The notes beneath the pieces were generated by a model, which did not search any database, was not told the origin of the DNA, and was given only the letters and a program-made list of their open reading frames with translations. From Balneolales bacterium ANBcel1 (GTDB lineage Bacteria > Bacteroidota > Rhodothermia > Balneolales > Natronogracilivirgulaceae): a stretch of 64,000 bases of DNA. The stretch covers positions 248,001-312,000 of the forward strand of contig JARULB010000002.1 of the NCBI GenBank assembly GCA_029688905.1, read 5' to 3'. Of this stretch, positions 46,672-56,183 are shown piece after piece (the stretch's first letter is position 1; every line of letters begins with the position of its first letter). A program made the position numbers and the translations under genes.

Positions 46672-47246
46672 TCCGCCCGGCGCCTCAGGTTTTCCATGAG
46701 CGCATCAAAACCCCTTCTGCGAATGATATTTTGAAAGGAGCGGCGATATGACTGGGCCGTCCATGCTCTGTCGACGGACATATCCGTGATGTACCACTCG
46801 CCATCCTTTTGTTTCATCTGATACAGTACGGGGATACGGTTGTCATCGAGGATCGCGGTAGTCGTTACCATGGCGGTATGCTCATCAACAGTGATATCCT
46901 CGTAGATCACATCCGCCCGGTAGATATCAAGCCGCTGCAGCGATTGATCCCTGATGATCGTGGCAAACAGCTCCGTAAACTCCTCCTGTTCTTCGGGATC
47001 GAGTTCGTAGAATGTATCGTCGAGAGCAAAGCGGGCCATCTCCCGGTAATCCATCATGTCATTGATGATACTGCGCAGCCGGCGTCGCTGCTCATCGGTG
47101 TACTCTGTTCCGGCGGGACCCAAAAGCTCCTTTATTTGATCGTCCCGTTCCTGCAGAATTGATCGTATTTCCTGTTCTTTGGAGGATTCGGCGAAAACCG
47201 GTAAGGCTGCTAGCAGGACTAAAAACAGAATGAGCGTAGATTTCAT
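46656..47246 (-). CDS. mlaC: MlaC-type periplasmic phospholipid-binding protein
   Basis: A 196-residue protein with a cleavable signal (LLAALPVFA near 10-18) and an MlaC/Ttg2 domain at about 25-190. The domain is marked by DDTFYELDPEEQEEFTEL near 76-93 and the DMSVDRAWTAQSYRRSF segment near 155-171. MlaC shuttles phospholipid between outer-membrane MlaA and the inner-membrane MlaFEDB complex in Gram-negative bacteria. None of those partners is in this window. It lies 86 bases after tolC on the same strand and overlaps the GT2 gene end by 16 bases on the opposite strand. Confidence 0.82.
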   Translation of the reverse strand: MKSTLILFLVLLAALPVFAESSKEQEIRSILQERDDQIKELLGPAGTEYTDEQRRRLRSIINDMMDYREMARFALDDTFYELDPEEQEEFTELFATIIRDQSLQRLDIYRADVIYEDITVDEHTAMVTTTAILDDNRIPVLYQMKQKDGEWYITDMSVDRAWTAQSYRRSFQNIIRRRGFDALMENLRRRADQAGV

Positions 47247-47332
47247 GCGATTATTCTTGTAGGAATGAGACGATCTGGTTTCAGAAAGTATACGTTAAAC
47301 GGATGATCACCGTGATTGTTATTAATACCGGC

Positions 47333-48751
47333 TCACGGAGCTGAAGCAGCGTTGCTTCCCGGCATGAGCTCAAACAGCGGCAGGCCGGCGGCTCTGTGCA
47401 GCCGTGCCACCCTCATATTGAGGTTGAAGGTCAATTCGGTCACCTCCACTTCAAGCTCCATCTTCTTTTTCACAGCATCCACCAGGTTTTTGATATCGCC
47501 GAAGCCAAGGTCGAAGTCGATCTGTTCGGTACGGAGCCATTCATTGCTGAGATCGAGCGCATTGGATTTGCTTCGCCTCCGCGACTCCGTAACCCTGGCA
47601 TCACGATATCTGTCACCCAGTTCCAGACGGATTCCGTCTGTGGCGGCATCCCTGGTGTCCCGGACCTGCTGCCTCTGAATTCTGGAACGCTGCACACTGT
47701 TGTTCACCTGCCAGAAATTCAGGTTCTGCCGGAAGCCGAAGCCCACCCTTGCCGACATGAAATTGGTGTTGTTCCGGATGAAGGGGTTGGTCTGACGCGG
47801 ACGGTTGGGCGTGTATCCCATACCGGCGCTTAGGCCCAGCACCAGACTGGGGTAATACTGCGCCCGTGCCGCCTTAACTCCGAATTGCGCCGCTTCCTCT
47901 GCCGCTGCAATGCCACTCAGCTCCGCTCTGTTTTGCAAAGCGGCCGATTCGTAAAACGAAAGATCCTGCAGTTGCTGGGGAACGGGATCCAGGAAACGCT
48001 CCTGCGGCAGGTAAACCCTTTGGCCGTTGTTTGCCAGCAAAATATTCCATGCATTAAATACAAAGTTCCGGGTCTGGGCAACCTCCTCGCGCATGGCCTG
48101 GAACTCTTCCCTGAAAATATAAAACTCGAATACATCTTTCTCCTCAATCGACGGATCCCCTTCATCGCGCAGGCGCTCCAGTTCCTTTTCCGCTTCGTCA
48201 AGCTGCGACTGGGCGTCCCTCACAAGTCGTTCAAGCTCGGTGACCAGAAGCGCCGACTGGTAAAGCTCAAACATCTGCAAGACGAAGGTCTCTTTTTCCG
48301 CTTCAAACTCATAGCGGGCAGCCTCTACCCCTTTCTGCGCCGCGTTAATCGCGTTGGTAACGGCACCCCAGGTGTAAATTGGCTGGATGCCACTGACCTC
48401 GGCCTGGGTGAAAATGCCCCAGTTTTCCCAATCATTTTCCAGGTTTGGATCCAGGTAATACTGGGAAGATGACAGTTCGGGATCGAAAGATTTGACACCG
48501 GGAACAAGTCCGTGAGCCGTAACCAGCTCCAGATTCGGCAGTATCCTGGATGCCCGGGCCCTGTCGAGACGGTTGCGTGCCAGTTCGACCTGTCCCTCCC
48601 TGGCTTCCAGCTCCGATGAATAGGAGCGGGCCATCTCCACAAAATCAGGAAAACTGACCCGAACCGTATCCCGTGCAGCAAGTTCTGCCGAAGCAAACAG
48701 CAACAGTCCCGCACATACACATGCGCTGAAAATAGTTGTTGATCTGGTCAT
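47333..48751 (-). CDS. TolC-family outer membrane efflux protein
   Basis: An outer-membrane channel component of 472 residues with a signal peptide (MTRSTTIFSACVCAGLLLF) and two repeats of the TolC helical hairpin. Coiled-coil stretches rich in Glu, Arg and Ala run near 70-105, 200-245 and 380-440. The frame is open upstream to 48856, but that reading crosses the terminator and the tRNA gene, so ATG 48751 is right. No membrane fusion protein or pump gene is adjacent; mlaC follows after 86 bases. The strong terminator upstream leaves almost no room for a promoter (about 30 bases). Confidence 0.85.
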   Translation of the reverse strand: MTRSTTIFSACVCAGLLLFASAELAARDTVRVSFPDFVEMARSYSSELEAREGQVELARNRLDRARASRILPNLELVTAHGLVPGVKSFDPELSSSQYYLDPNLENDWENWGIFTQAEVSGIQPIYTWGAVTNAINAAQKGVEAARYEFEAEKETFVLQMFELYQSALLVTELERLVRDAQSQLDEAEKELERLRDEGDPSIEEKDVFEFYIFREEFQAMREEVAQTRNFVFNAWNILLANNGQRVYLPQERFLDPVPQQLQDLSFYESAALQNRAELSGIAAAEEAAQFGVKAARAQYYPSLVLGLSAGMGYTPNRPRQTNPFIRNNTNFMSARVGFGFRQNLNFWQVNNSVQRSRIQRQQVRDTRDAATDGIRLELGDRYRDARVTESRRRSKSNALDLSNEWLRTEQIDFDLGFGDIKNLVDAVKKKMELEVEVTELTFNLNMRVARLHRAAGLPLFELMPGSNAASAP

Positions 48752-48782
48752 AATGGTCTGGGTTGGTAGGCTGAAAATAAAC

Positions 48783-48811
48783 AAAAAAAAAGCTCCGGTA
48801 TCGGAGCTTTT
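48783..48811 (-). terminator. Intrinsic terminator after the tRNA-Ser gene
   Basis: On the minus strand a perfect 10-bp stem (AAAAGCTCCG / CGGAGCTTTT) with a 4-base loop runs into nine T. It begins 3 bases after the tRNA 3' end and separates the ATP synthase/tRNA transcript from tolC. Confidence 0.92.
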
Positions 48812-48814
48812 CAG

Positions 48815-48899
48815 CGGAGAGAGAGGGATTCGAACCCCCGGAGCCTTGCGGCTCAACGGTTTTCAAGACCGCCGCATTCGACCACTCTGCCATCTCTCC
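48815..48899 (-). tRNA. tRNA-Ser (anticodon UGA)
   Basis: On the minus strand an 85-base type II tRNA: 7-bp acceptor stem GGAGAGA/TCTCTCC, anticodon loop CTTGAAA with TGA as anticodon, a long variable arm (GAGCCGCAAGGCTC region) and the T arm GGGGG-TTCGAAT-CCCTC. The discriminator base is G and CCA is not encoded. It lies 26 bases after atpG and reads UCA and UCG-type serine codons. Processing from the atp transcript is likely because no separate promoter is visible. Confidence 0.96.
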
Positions 48900-48925
48900 G
48901 TCATATTTTCCAAAAGATACGAAAT

Positions 48926-49852
48926 TTATTCGGATAACGCTTCCGCCCCTGAAACTATTTCCGAAATTTCCGTGGTAATGGCGGCCTGCCGCGCCTGATT
49001 GTATTCCAGTTCCAGATCACTGATAATTTCACCGGCGTTTTCTGTGGCGCTATCCATGGCCGTCATCCTTGCGCCCTGTTCCGCTGCGAAAGATTCAAGG
49101 GCCGCCTGCCATAGACGGATAGTTATGGAAAGGGGCAACACCTGATTCAGGATCGTTTCAGGATCGGGTTCGTACAGGTAATCAATGTCTTCCAGGCTGT
49201 TTTTTTCGGCCAATATTTCGTCGCCATCGTCCTGCTGTGGTTCCATTGCTTCCATCTGGTCGTTTCGCTCAATCGGCAGAACTTTGACGAACTTTCTGCG
49301 CTGGGCTATGACCGACTTGAACTCATTGTAGGCCAGGTACACCTCGTCATACTCCTTATCCTTGAAACGGAAAATAATTTCATCAACAACTTCGGAGACA
49401 TTCCTGAATTCCAGCTTGTCAAAGAAACCGACCTTGTGATCAATGACCGGATATTTGCGAACCCTGAAGTAGTCATACGCCTTCTTCCCGAAGCATATCA
49501 TGGAGAGTCTTTTCTCTTCAAGATGGTCCTGGAAGTTTTCGTGAAGCTGCTTCTCAACAACCCGGAACAAATTGGTATTAAATCCGCCGCACAACCCACG
49601 GTCGGATCCCATCACCAGCAGCAGAACATGTCCGGGCTCGCTCTTTTTTCTGAGCAGAGGGTTATCCGTATCGCTTTTTTGAACAAGCTTTTGCACCATT
49701 TTCTGCAAACTGTAGGTATATGGCCGTGCATCGGTCATCCGCTCCTGCGCTTTACGCAACCGTGCAGCAGCAACCATCTTCATGGCCCTGGTGATTTGCT
49801 GCGTGTTTTTGACCGATGATATTCGGTCACGTATGTCTCGCAAGTTGGCCAT
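48926..49852 (-). CDS. atpG: ATP synthase gamma subunit
   Basis: This is the central rotor shaft of F1. The 308-residue protein starts with the conserved [21 protein letters not shown] helix region and ends with the C-terminal helix [26 protein letters not shown] near 275-300. An acidic insertion (about 205-235) with EPQQDDGDE, which is absent from most bacterial gamma chains, lies in the middle domain. It starts one base after the atpA stop. The genes for beta and epsilon do not follow; a tRNA-Ser gene does. Confidence 0.94.
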   Translation of the reverse strand: MANLRDIRDRISSVKNTQQITRAMKMVAAARLRKAQERMTDARPYTYSLQKMVQKLVQKSDTDNPLLRKKSEPGHVLLLVMGSDRGLCGGFNTNLFRVVEKQLHENFQDHLEEKRLSMICFGKKAYDYFRVRKYPVIDHKVGFFDKLEFRNVSEVVDEIIFRFKDKEYDEVYLAYNEFKSVIAQRRKFVKVLPIERNDQMEAMEPQQDDGDEILAEKNSLEDIDYLYEPDPETILNQVLPLSITIRLWQAALESFAAEQGARMTAMDSATENAGEIISDLELEYNQARQAAITTEISEIVSGAEALSE

Positions 49853-49853
49853 A

Positions 49854-51473
49854 TCAGGCTTTTACGGGTTCGTTTAACAGAGATTTTTGCACGGAAAAGG
49901 CTTCCTGTTCCAGTTTCTCCGCAAGGTCGTCGCCCAGCACACCGGAGCTTCCAAGCTCTTTCATTTCATCGGCATATTTGAGCCTCAGTGCCTCGAGGTA
50001 CTGTTTTTCAAAATCACCAATTTTGTTCAGGGGCAGGGTTTCCAGTGCTCCCTTGTTATTGGCGAGCAGGAGCGCGATCTGATCTTCAACAGGGAGCGGT
50101 ACGTACTGTCCCTGTTTAAGGAGTTCAACGGTTTTCGCTCCACGGTTCAGCTGCCGTTGTGTGGAGGCGTCCAGCTCCGACCCAAACTTGGCGAATGCTT
50201 CAAGTTCGCGATACTGTGCCAGGTCAAGTTTCATCGTACCCGCAAGCTTCTTCATGGATTTCACCTGGGCGGCACCACCTACCCGGGATACCGAAATCCC
50301 TACATCGATAGCGGGTCTCACACCGGAGTTAAACAGGTTCGTCTGAAGGAAGATCTGGCCGTCGGTAATGGAAATGACATTTGTCGGGATATAAGCGGAC
50401 ACGTCGCCGGCCTGGGTCTCGATAATCGGCAGGGCGGTCAGCGAGCCGCCACCTTTAAGCTTGTCCCTGAGTGCGGCCGGCACATCGTTCATAGCCTTGG
50501 CTACCTCATCATTCGAGATGATTTTGGCGGCACGTTCGAGCAGGCGGCTGTGGAGATAGAACACATCCCCGGGAAACGCCTCACGTCCCGGCGGGCGTCG
50601 AAGCAGCAGTGAAAGCTCGCGGTAGGCAACGGCCTGTTTGGATAAATCATCAAAGATCACAAGAACATGGCGTCCGGTATCCCGGAAAAATTCGCCGATG
50701 GCGGCGCCGGCGAATGGGGCGATATACTGAAGCGGAGCCGAAACCGAAGCCGGAGCCGAAACAATAACCGTATAATCCGCCGCGCCGTTTTCCTCGATGG
50801 CCTGACTCACCTGGGCAACGGTGGAACCTTTCTGGCCGATGGCAACGTAGACGCAATAAACCGGTTTCTCGGTATCATGCGTACGCTTCTGGTTGATGAT
50901 GGTGTCAATGGCAATAGCTGTTTTACCGGTCTGGCGGTCACCGATGATAAGCTCCCTCTGGCCCCGGCCAATGGGTATCAGGGCGTCCACAGACTTCAGG
51001 CCGGTCTGGACCGGCTCGGAAACCGGTTCCCGGAAGATAACACCCGGCGCCTTGCGTTCCAGCGGCAGGTTGATGGTCTCTCCCGATATCGGGCCTTTGC
51101 CATCCACCGGCCTCCCTAGGGGATCAATAACACGTCCCAGCAGGCCCTCGCCAACCGGAAGAGAAGCGATGTCACTGGTCCTTTGAACCTTGTCACCTTC
51201 TTTGATAAACCTGGCACCTCCGAACAGAACGATTCCTACGTTATCTTCTTCGAGGTTTTGAACCATTCCGCGAATGGGTTTGCCAGCTTCATCTTTGGAG
51301 TCAGGAAGCTCCACCAGCTCACCCGCCTGCACTTTGGACAGCCCGTAGACGCGGGCGATGCCGTCGCCAACTTCGAGGACCGTTCCGACATCGTAAACAT
51401 CGGTTTTGTTGTCGAAACCGGCCAGTTGTTTTCGAAGTATGGCTGAAACTTCTTCTGGTTTAACGTGACTCAT
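49854..51473 (-). CDS. atpA: ATP synthase alpha subunit
   Basis: This is the regulatory nucleotide-binding subunit of F1. The 539-residue protein has the Walker A GDRQTGKT at 178-185, the [24 protein letters not shown] block near 276-298 that lies next to the catalytic site in the beta interface, and [14 protein letters not shown] near 372-385. Two extra stretches make it longer than the 510-residue norm. It is followed after one base by atpG and preceded by atpH after 43 bases. Missing atpD in this cluster means beta is encoded elsewhere. Confidence 0.97.
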   Translation of the reverse strand: MSHVKPEEVSAILRKQLAGFDNKTDVYDVGTVLEVGDGIARVYGLSKVQAGELVELPDSKDEAGKPIRGMVQNLEEDNVGIVLFGGARFIKEGDKVQRTSDIASLPVGEGLLGRVIDPLGRPVDGKGPISGETINLPLERKAPGVIFREPVSEPVQTGLKSVDALIPIGRGQRELIIGDRQTGKTAIAIDTIINQKRTHDTEKPVYCVYVAIGQKGSTVAQVSQAIEENGAADYTVIVSAPASVSAPLQYIAPFAGAAIGEFFRDTGRHVLVIFDDLSKQAVAYRELSLLLRRPPGREAFPGDVFYLHSRLLERAAKIISNDEVAKAMNDVPAALRDKLKGGGSLTALPIIETQAGDVSAYIPTNVISITDGQIFLQTNLFNSGVRPAIDVGISVSRVGGAAQVKSMKKLAGTMKLDLAQYRELEAFAKFGSELDASTQRQLNRGAKTVELLKQGQYVPLPVEDQIALLLANNKGALETLPLNKIGDFEKQYLEALRLKYADEMKELGSSGVLGDDLAEKLEQEAFSVQKSLLNEPVKA

Positions 51474-51516
51474 ATCGATGGTCTTTCAATACTTGTACCG
51501 AAGCTCACTGTCCGCG

Positions 51517-52050
51517 TTACTGGAAAGTGCCTTCAAGCTGTTGAAGTTTGTGTTTGATGGTTCCGTCGATTACGGTGTCGTTGATTCGAACAGCAACCCC
51601 TCCTATCAGCGACGGATCTTCTATATAATTGAGGGACAGTGTTTTCCCGGTCCTTTTCTCGAGAGCTTTTTTCAATCTTTGGCCTTGTTTGTCGTCAGGT
51701 TTCGTCACCATGTAGACCGTGACTTCCAGAAGGCCCTGATCATCCCGATGGAGTTTACCAAATGCGGCCGCTGCACCGAAAAGCTGATCTTCACGCCGTT
51801 TTTCCAGTATCAGCCGAATAAACTGGCGGGTTATCTGGTGCATGTTGTCCCCGAAAAGCTTGTCCAGGGCATCCCTCTTAACCTTGCGCGAAATGATGTG
51901 GCTTTTGAGAAACAGGCGAAGTTCGGACGAAGCGGAAATGGTGCTGTAGACCTGCTTCATATCTTCGGATACGGCATCAAGAGCTTCCTGCTCTTTCGCC
52001 TCCTGAAACAGGGCTGATGCATATCGTTTGGCAACCTTGGTTACAATCAT
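51517..52050 (-). CDS. atpH: ATP synthase delta subunit (OSCP)
   Basis: It joins the peripheral stalk to the F1 head. The 177-residue protein has the OSCP pattern: an N-terminal helical bundle (about 1-105) starting VAKRYASALFQEAKE, and a C-terminal domain with the IGGVAVRINDTVIDGTIKHKL segment near 149-169. Length is normal. It starts 9 bases after the atpF stop. Confidence 0.93.
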   Translation of the reverse strand: MIVTKVAKRYASALFQEAKEQEALDAVSEDMKQVYSTISASSELRLFLKSHIISRKVKRDALDKLFGDNMHQITRQFIRLILEKRREDQLFGAAAAFGKLHRDDQGLLEVTVYMVTKPDDKQGQRLKKALEKRTGKTLSLNYIEDPSLIGGVAVRINDTVIDGTIKHKLQQLEGTFQ

Positions 52051-52059
52051 GGTGCCTCA

Positions 52060-52563
52060 CTAATTCAGTTCATCGATGTAACGGTCAACGATCTTTTTAT
52101 TCCGCTCTTCATCCAGCTCCTCGTCCAGTATCCGTGAAGCCGCTTTTACGGCCAGCCGGGAAACTTCCGCCCGAAGTTCAATCAACGCCTGCTTTTTCTC
52201 CTGCTCTATGGAAGCACGAGCCTGTTCCACCAGATTGTCGGCTTCGTTTTTCGCTTTCTCCAAACGATCGGCCCTGATGGCTTCCGCCTCTTCCAGCGCT
52301 TCCTTGCGGATCTTCTGGGATATGCCTTCGGCCTCTCTCAGCGCCTTTTCATTATCCTTTGAAACAGCCTCTGCCTCTTCTTTGGCTTTTTTTGCGGATT
52401 CCAGCGACTCTTTAATCGCTTTTTCCCTCTCGCCAAGAGCATTCAGAATGGGATTCCAGGCAAACCGGGAGATCAGCCACAGGAAAAGGAGAAATGTGAT
52501 TAGCACCCAGAAAAACAGGCCGAAATCAACATCAAGCAGACCTTGCGCAATAACAGGATTCAT
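52060..52563 (-). CDS. atpF: ATP synthase b subunit
   Basis: This is the peripheral stalk subunit of the F-type synthase. The 167-residue protein has one N-terminal membrane helix (about 12-36, LFFWVLITFLLFLWL) followed by a long charged coiled coil rich in Ala, Glu and Lys (about 45-145). ATG 52563 is chosen; a GTG at 52578 would add five residues. Only one b gene is present, so the stalk is likely a homodimer (inference). It sits between atpE and atpH. Confidence 0.94.
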   Translation of the reverse strand: MNPVIAQGLLDVDFGLFFWVLITFLLFLWLISRFAWNPILNALGEREKAIKESLESAKKAKEEAEAVSKDNEKALREAEGISQKIRKEALEEAEAIRADRLEKAKNEADNLVEQARASIEQEKKQALIELRAEVSRLAVKAASRILDEELDEERNKKIVDRYIDELN

Positions 52564-52618
52564 GATTGTACCATCCACCGTTTAAAAAGCATGAAAAAAA
52601 GCTGGCCGCACCGGTTGA

Positions 52619-53951
<1,333 letters not shown>

Positions 53952-53955
<4 letters not shown>

Positions 53956-54338
53956 TGTGGAGTTGCCTTCTGCCCTCTGTGCTTGCGGGTTAAAACGTAG
54001 GTTTCTATTACAGATTTGCAAATATATGAAAATAAGAGTCCAACTGTAAAGGCAATTTGGTGTAATTCAGTAAAAACAAAGACAATGGCGACCGATATGC
54101 CTATGAAGACCATCCGGATCATCATACCCCCCAGCATCGCCGCCATGAAGCGGTTCATTGATGCTTCGGAGAGCCGGGTAAACGGGATGAAGCTGGCTAC
54201 TCCCAGAGCAGTGGTTATTGCAAGTCCGAGTGCAAGTGCATGCAGAACGCCTTCACCGAGGAATAGAAATGCAGGAACCCCTGCCAGCAGTAATACGATC
54301 AGATCAAACAGTAGCAGGTAGCCGCCAAACTTAATCAT
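53952..54338 (-). CDS. Unknown four-helix membrane protein of the atp operon
   Basis: A 128-residue protein with four hydrophobic helices (about 5-30, 32-50, 65-88 and 92-113) and a basic tail. It sits exactly where AtpI lies in many F-type operons, overlaps atpZ by eight bases and atpB by four, and so is translationally coupled to both. I do not see the clear AtpI sequence pattern, so the name is withheld. A role as assembly or magnesium-related factor for the c-ring is an inference from position. Confidence 0.65.
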
Positions 54339-54576
54339 TTTTCGGGTTTTGTTTCTTTTCAGGATAATTTGTTTTCCCGGTTTGCAGGGCCAGTTTTACT
54401 ACGATGGAGATCAGACCTGCAAAGCCGGCGAGCGCGCCGATGACTACCCCCCAGGGGGATGTGTCGAGTTTGCCGTCGATGTAGATACCGAGTACGACCG
54501 GCACAATCATGGAAGCGGCGATATGCGCGCCCAGAGCGATGTATTCACCGTATTTGGCAAGATTGTGAGTTGGCAT
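54331..54576 (-). CDS. atpZ: AtpZ/AtpI family protein
   Basis: An 81-residue protein with two membrane helices (about 13-32 and 43-64) of the AtpZ/AtpI family. Family marks are the GIYIDGKLDTSPWGVVIGAL region near 30-49, including the Asp-Thr-Ser-Pro turn between the helices. AtpZ with AtpI is thought to act as a calcium or magnesium channel or assembly factor for the synthase. It is the first atp gene, 78 bases after bactofilin, and overlaps the next gene by eight bases. Confidence 0.85.
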   Translation of the reverse strand: MPTHNLAKYGEYIALGAHIAASMIVPVVLGIYIDGKLDTSPWGVVIGALAGFAGLISIVVKLALQTGKTNYPEKKQNPKND

Positions 54577-54654
54577 ACAGTGTTACCCGGTCCAGATCTG
54601 TATCCCGGAATAGCACCTGCCTGTTGCCGGGAGTTATGCTGTAGGCTGAGAAGG

Positions 54655-55128
54655 TCAGTTGCCGGAACCGTCTTTGACCCCGGCCTTCGTTTGTGAAACA
54701 TTATTGCCCGATACTACTTCTTTTCCACCAATACCCGGTTTCGTAAGGTCAACCTGGTCACTCATCCGGCAGGCGCCGTCAATCCGGGCCCCTTCTTCCA
54801 CCATCAGCATTTTTGTTGTGATGTCACCCGAGACCCTGGCTGTGCTGCGTAATACAAGTCGGTTACCGACAATAATTTCACCCTCCACCGTACCGGCAAT
54901 ATCGGCTTCCTTGGTTCTGAGATCACCTTTGATTTTCCCGGACTCGGAGAGAATACATTTGCTCTCGGCAAAAATCTCACCTTCTACCGTGCCTGATATT
55001 CGGAGGTCGCTTTTGGTCTTCAATGAGCCGGTGATGACGGTTCCGCTGCCGATCATGTTTACGTTAGGCTGACCCGGATTGTCTTGTTTCATATAACTTT
55101 CCTTGCTGTTGTTGTTTTTTCCAAACAT
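54655..55128 (-). CDS. Bactofilin (polymer-forming cytoskeletal protein)
   Basis: A 157-residue bactofilin. The beta-helix core covers about 25-120, with repeating strand pairs such as GTVEGEIFAESKC and GTVEGEIIVGN, and short flexible ends. Bactofilins polymerise without nucleotide and recruit wall enzymes to shape the cell. The gene lies 23 bases after an M23 peptidase gene and 78 bases before atpZ. That pairing with a peptidase matches known bactofilin-hydrolase modules such as CcmA with Csd1 in Helicobacter. Confidence 0.92.
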   Translation of the reverse strand: MFGKNNNSKESYMKQDNPGQPNVNMIGSGTVITGSLKTKSDLRISGTVEGEIFAESKCILSESGKIKGDLRTKEADIAGTVEGEIIVGNRLVLRSTARVSGDITTKMLMVEEGARIDGACRMSDQVDLTKPGIGGKEVVSGNNVSQTKAGVKDGSGN

Positions 55129-55151
55129 AGTAGATATTAAACGATAATGAT

Positions 55152-56048
55152 TTAATTATTCAAGAGAAGGTATCCGACAGGGTCAAGTGACACTCCGTTT
55201 TGCCAGAGTTCAAAGTGAATGTGCGGCCCTGATGCCAGGAGACCGGTTTCACCGACCGTTCCGATAACATCCCCTTTTCGGACCACATCACCGGCAACAT
55301 TAAATACCTTTGAAAAGTGTTTGTATACCGACACGATACCACCTCCATGCAGAATATGCAAGACATATCCGTTATTGATGGACCAGTCGCTGCTGATCAC
55401 AACACCATCGGCAACCGATCGAACATCCGCCCCCTTGCGTGAAGCGATGTCTATGCCGAAATGGCCGTCGTATGGTCTGTAAGTTCCTGTTAGGGTCCCG
55501 TCAACCGGTGGTTCTGCAGGAAACGTAACCGTACCGGAAAAGATCTCGGAATAGAGTATCTGATCGCTGCCGAGCGGCTGCATGTCCGGGCTGCCGGTAA
55601 AACGAAACGTAATCGGCCTTTCACCGGCATTGTCAGTCGGATGATCGTGATCCCCGTACATGGCCATCCACTCATCGGAATGATTAACGATGAACGAGGT
55701 GTCGGCTGCAGTCCGGATAACCTGTTGCATCTGCTTGAGCTGGCGGTCCCTGACTTCGAGCGAATCCCTCAGTGCCATAACACGTTCGCTGACTTCCATG
55801 ACGGATGACCTGATGGCACGATTTTCCTTGTTGAACAGCATCGACCCCGCCGGTGTAAAATAGAGCACCAGAACGACCAGAAGAATAAGCACCAGATTTG
55901 CCCCGGCGATGATGAGGGCCAGTTTGCCCGGGTGCAGCGTAAAGCTTTCCTGCTGATGCGGATTGTCATCATCAAAGAGAAGAAACGTGAGGTTCTCGTT
56001 TCTTCTTTGCGCCATTCTTTTTATGAGTGAGACCAGAGATTCAAACAT
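55152..56048 (-). CDS. Membrane-anchored M23 peptidase linked to bactofilin
   Basis: A 298-residue predicted peptidoglycan endopeptidase with a cytoplasmic N-terminal stretch (about 1-40), one membrane helix (about 41-65), a coiled-coil segment (about 75-105) and an M23 domain at about 175-290. The zinc site fits HFGID (about 196-200) and HIHFE (about 277-281). ATG 56048 is preferred to 56078, which lacks any ribosome site and extends into an upstream stretch. It precedes bactofilin by 23 bases. The design parallels the M23 protein at 12827-13795, but the two are not close copies. Confidence 0.88.
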   Translation of the reverse strand: MFESLVSLIKRMAQRRNENLTFLLFDDDNPHQQESFTLHPGKLALIIAGANLVLILLVVLVLYFTPAGSMLFNKENRAIRSSVMEVSERVMALRDSLEVRDRQLKQMQQVIRTAADTSFIVNHSDEWMAMYGDHDHPTDNAGERPITFRFTGSPDMQPLGSDQILYSEIFSGTVTFPAEPPVDGTLTGTYRPYDGHFGIDIASRKGADVRSVADGVVISSDWSINNGYVLHILHGGGIVSVYKHFSKVFNVAGDVVRKGDVIGTVGETGLLASGPHIHFELWQNGVSLDPVGYLLLNN

Positions 56049-56183
56049 ATGCAACCGCCATATCAGAAACCGGCACACCGGATAATTTGTGACATGCCGC
56101 CCGGTACAACTCTGCCGGACTTATTTTCGGCACAAGAGCCGTCACTTTTCGATAAACCGATGGCATCTTCCGCTCCATATGTC

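Noticed and set aside
48752-48856. Upstream extension of tolC through the tRNA gene
   Set aside because: It crosses a strong terminator and the tRNA; ATG 48751 starts a proper signal peptide.
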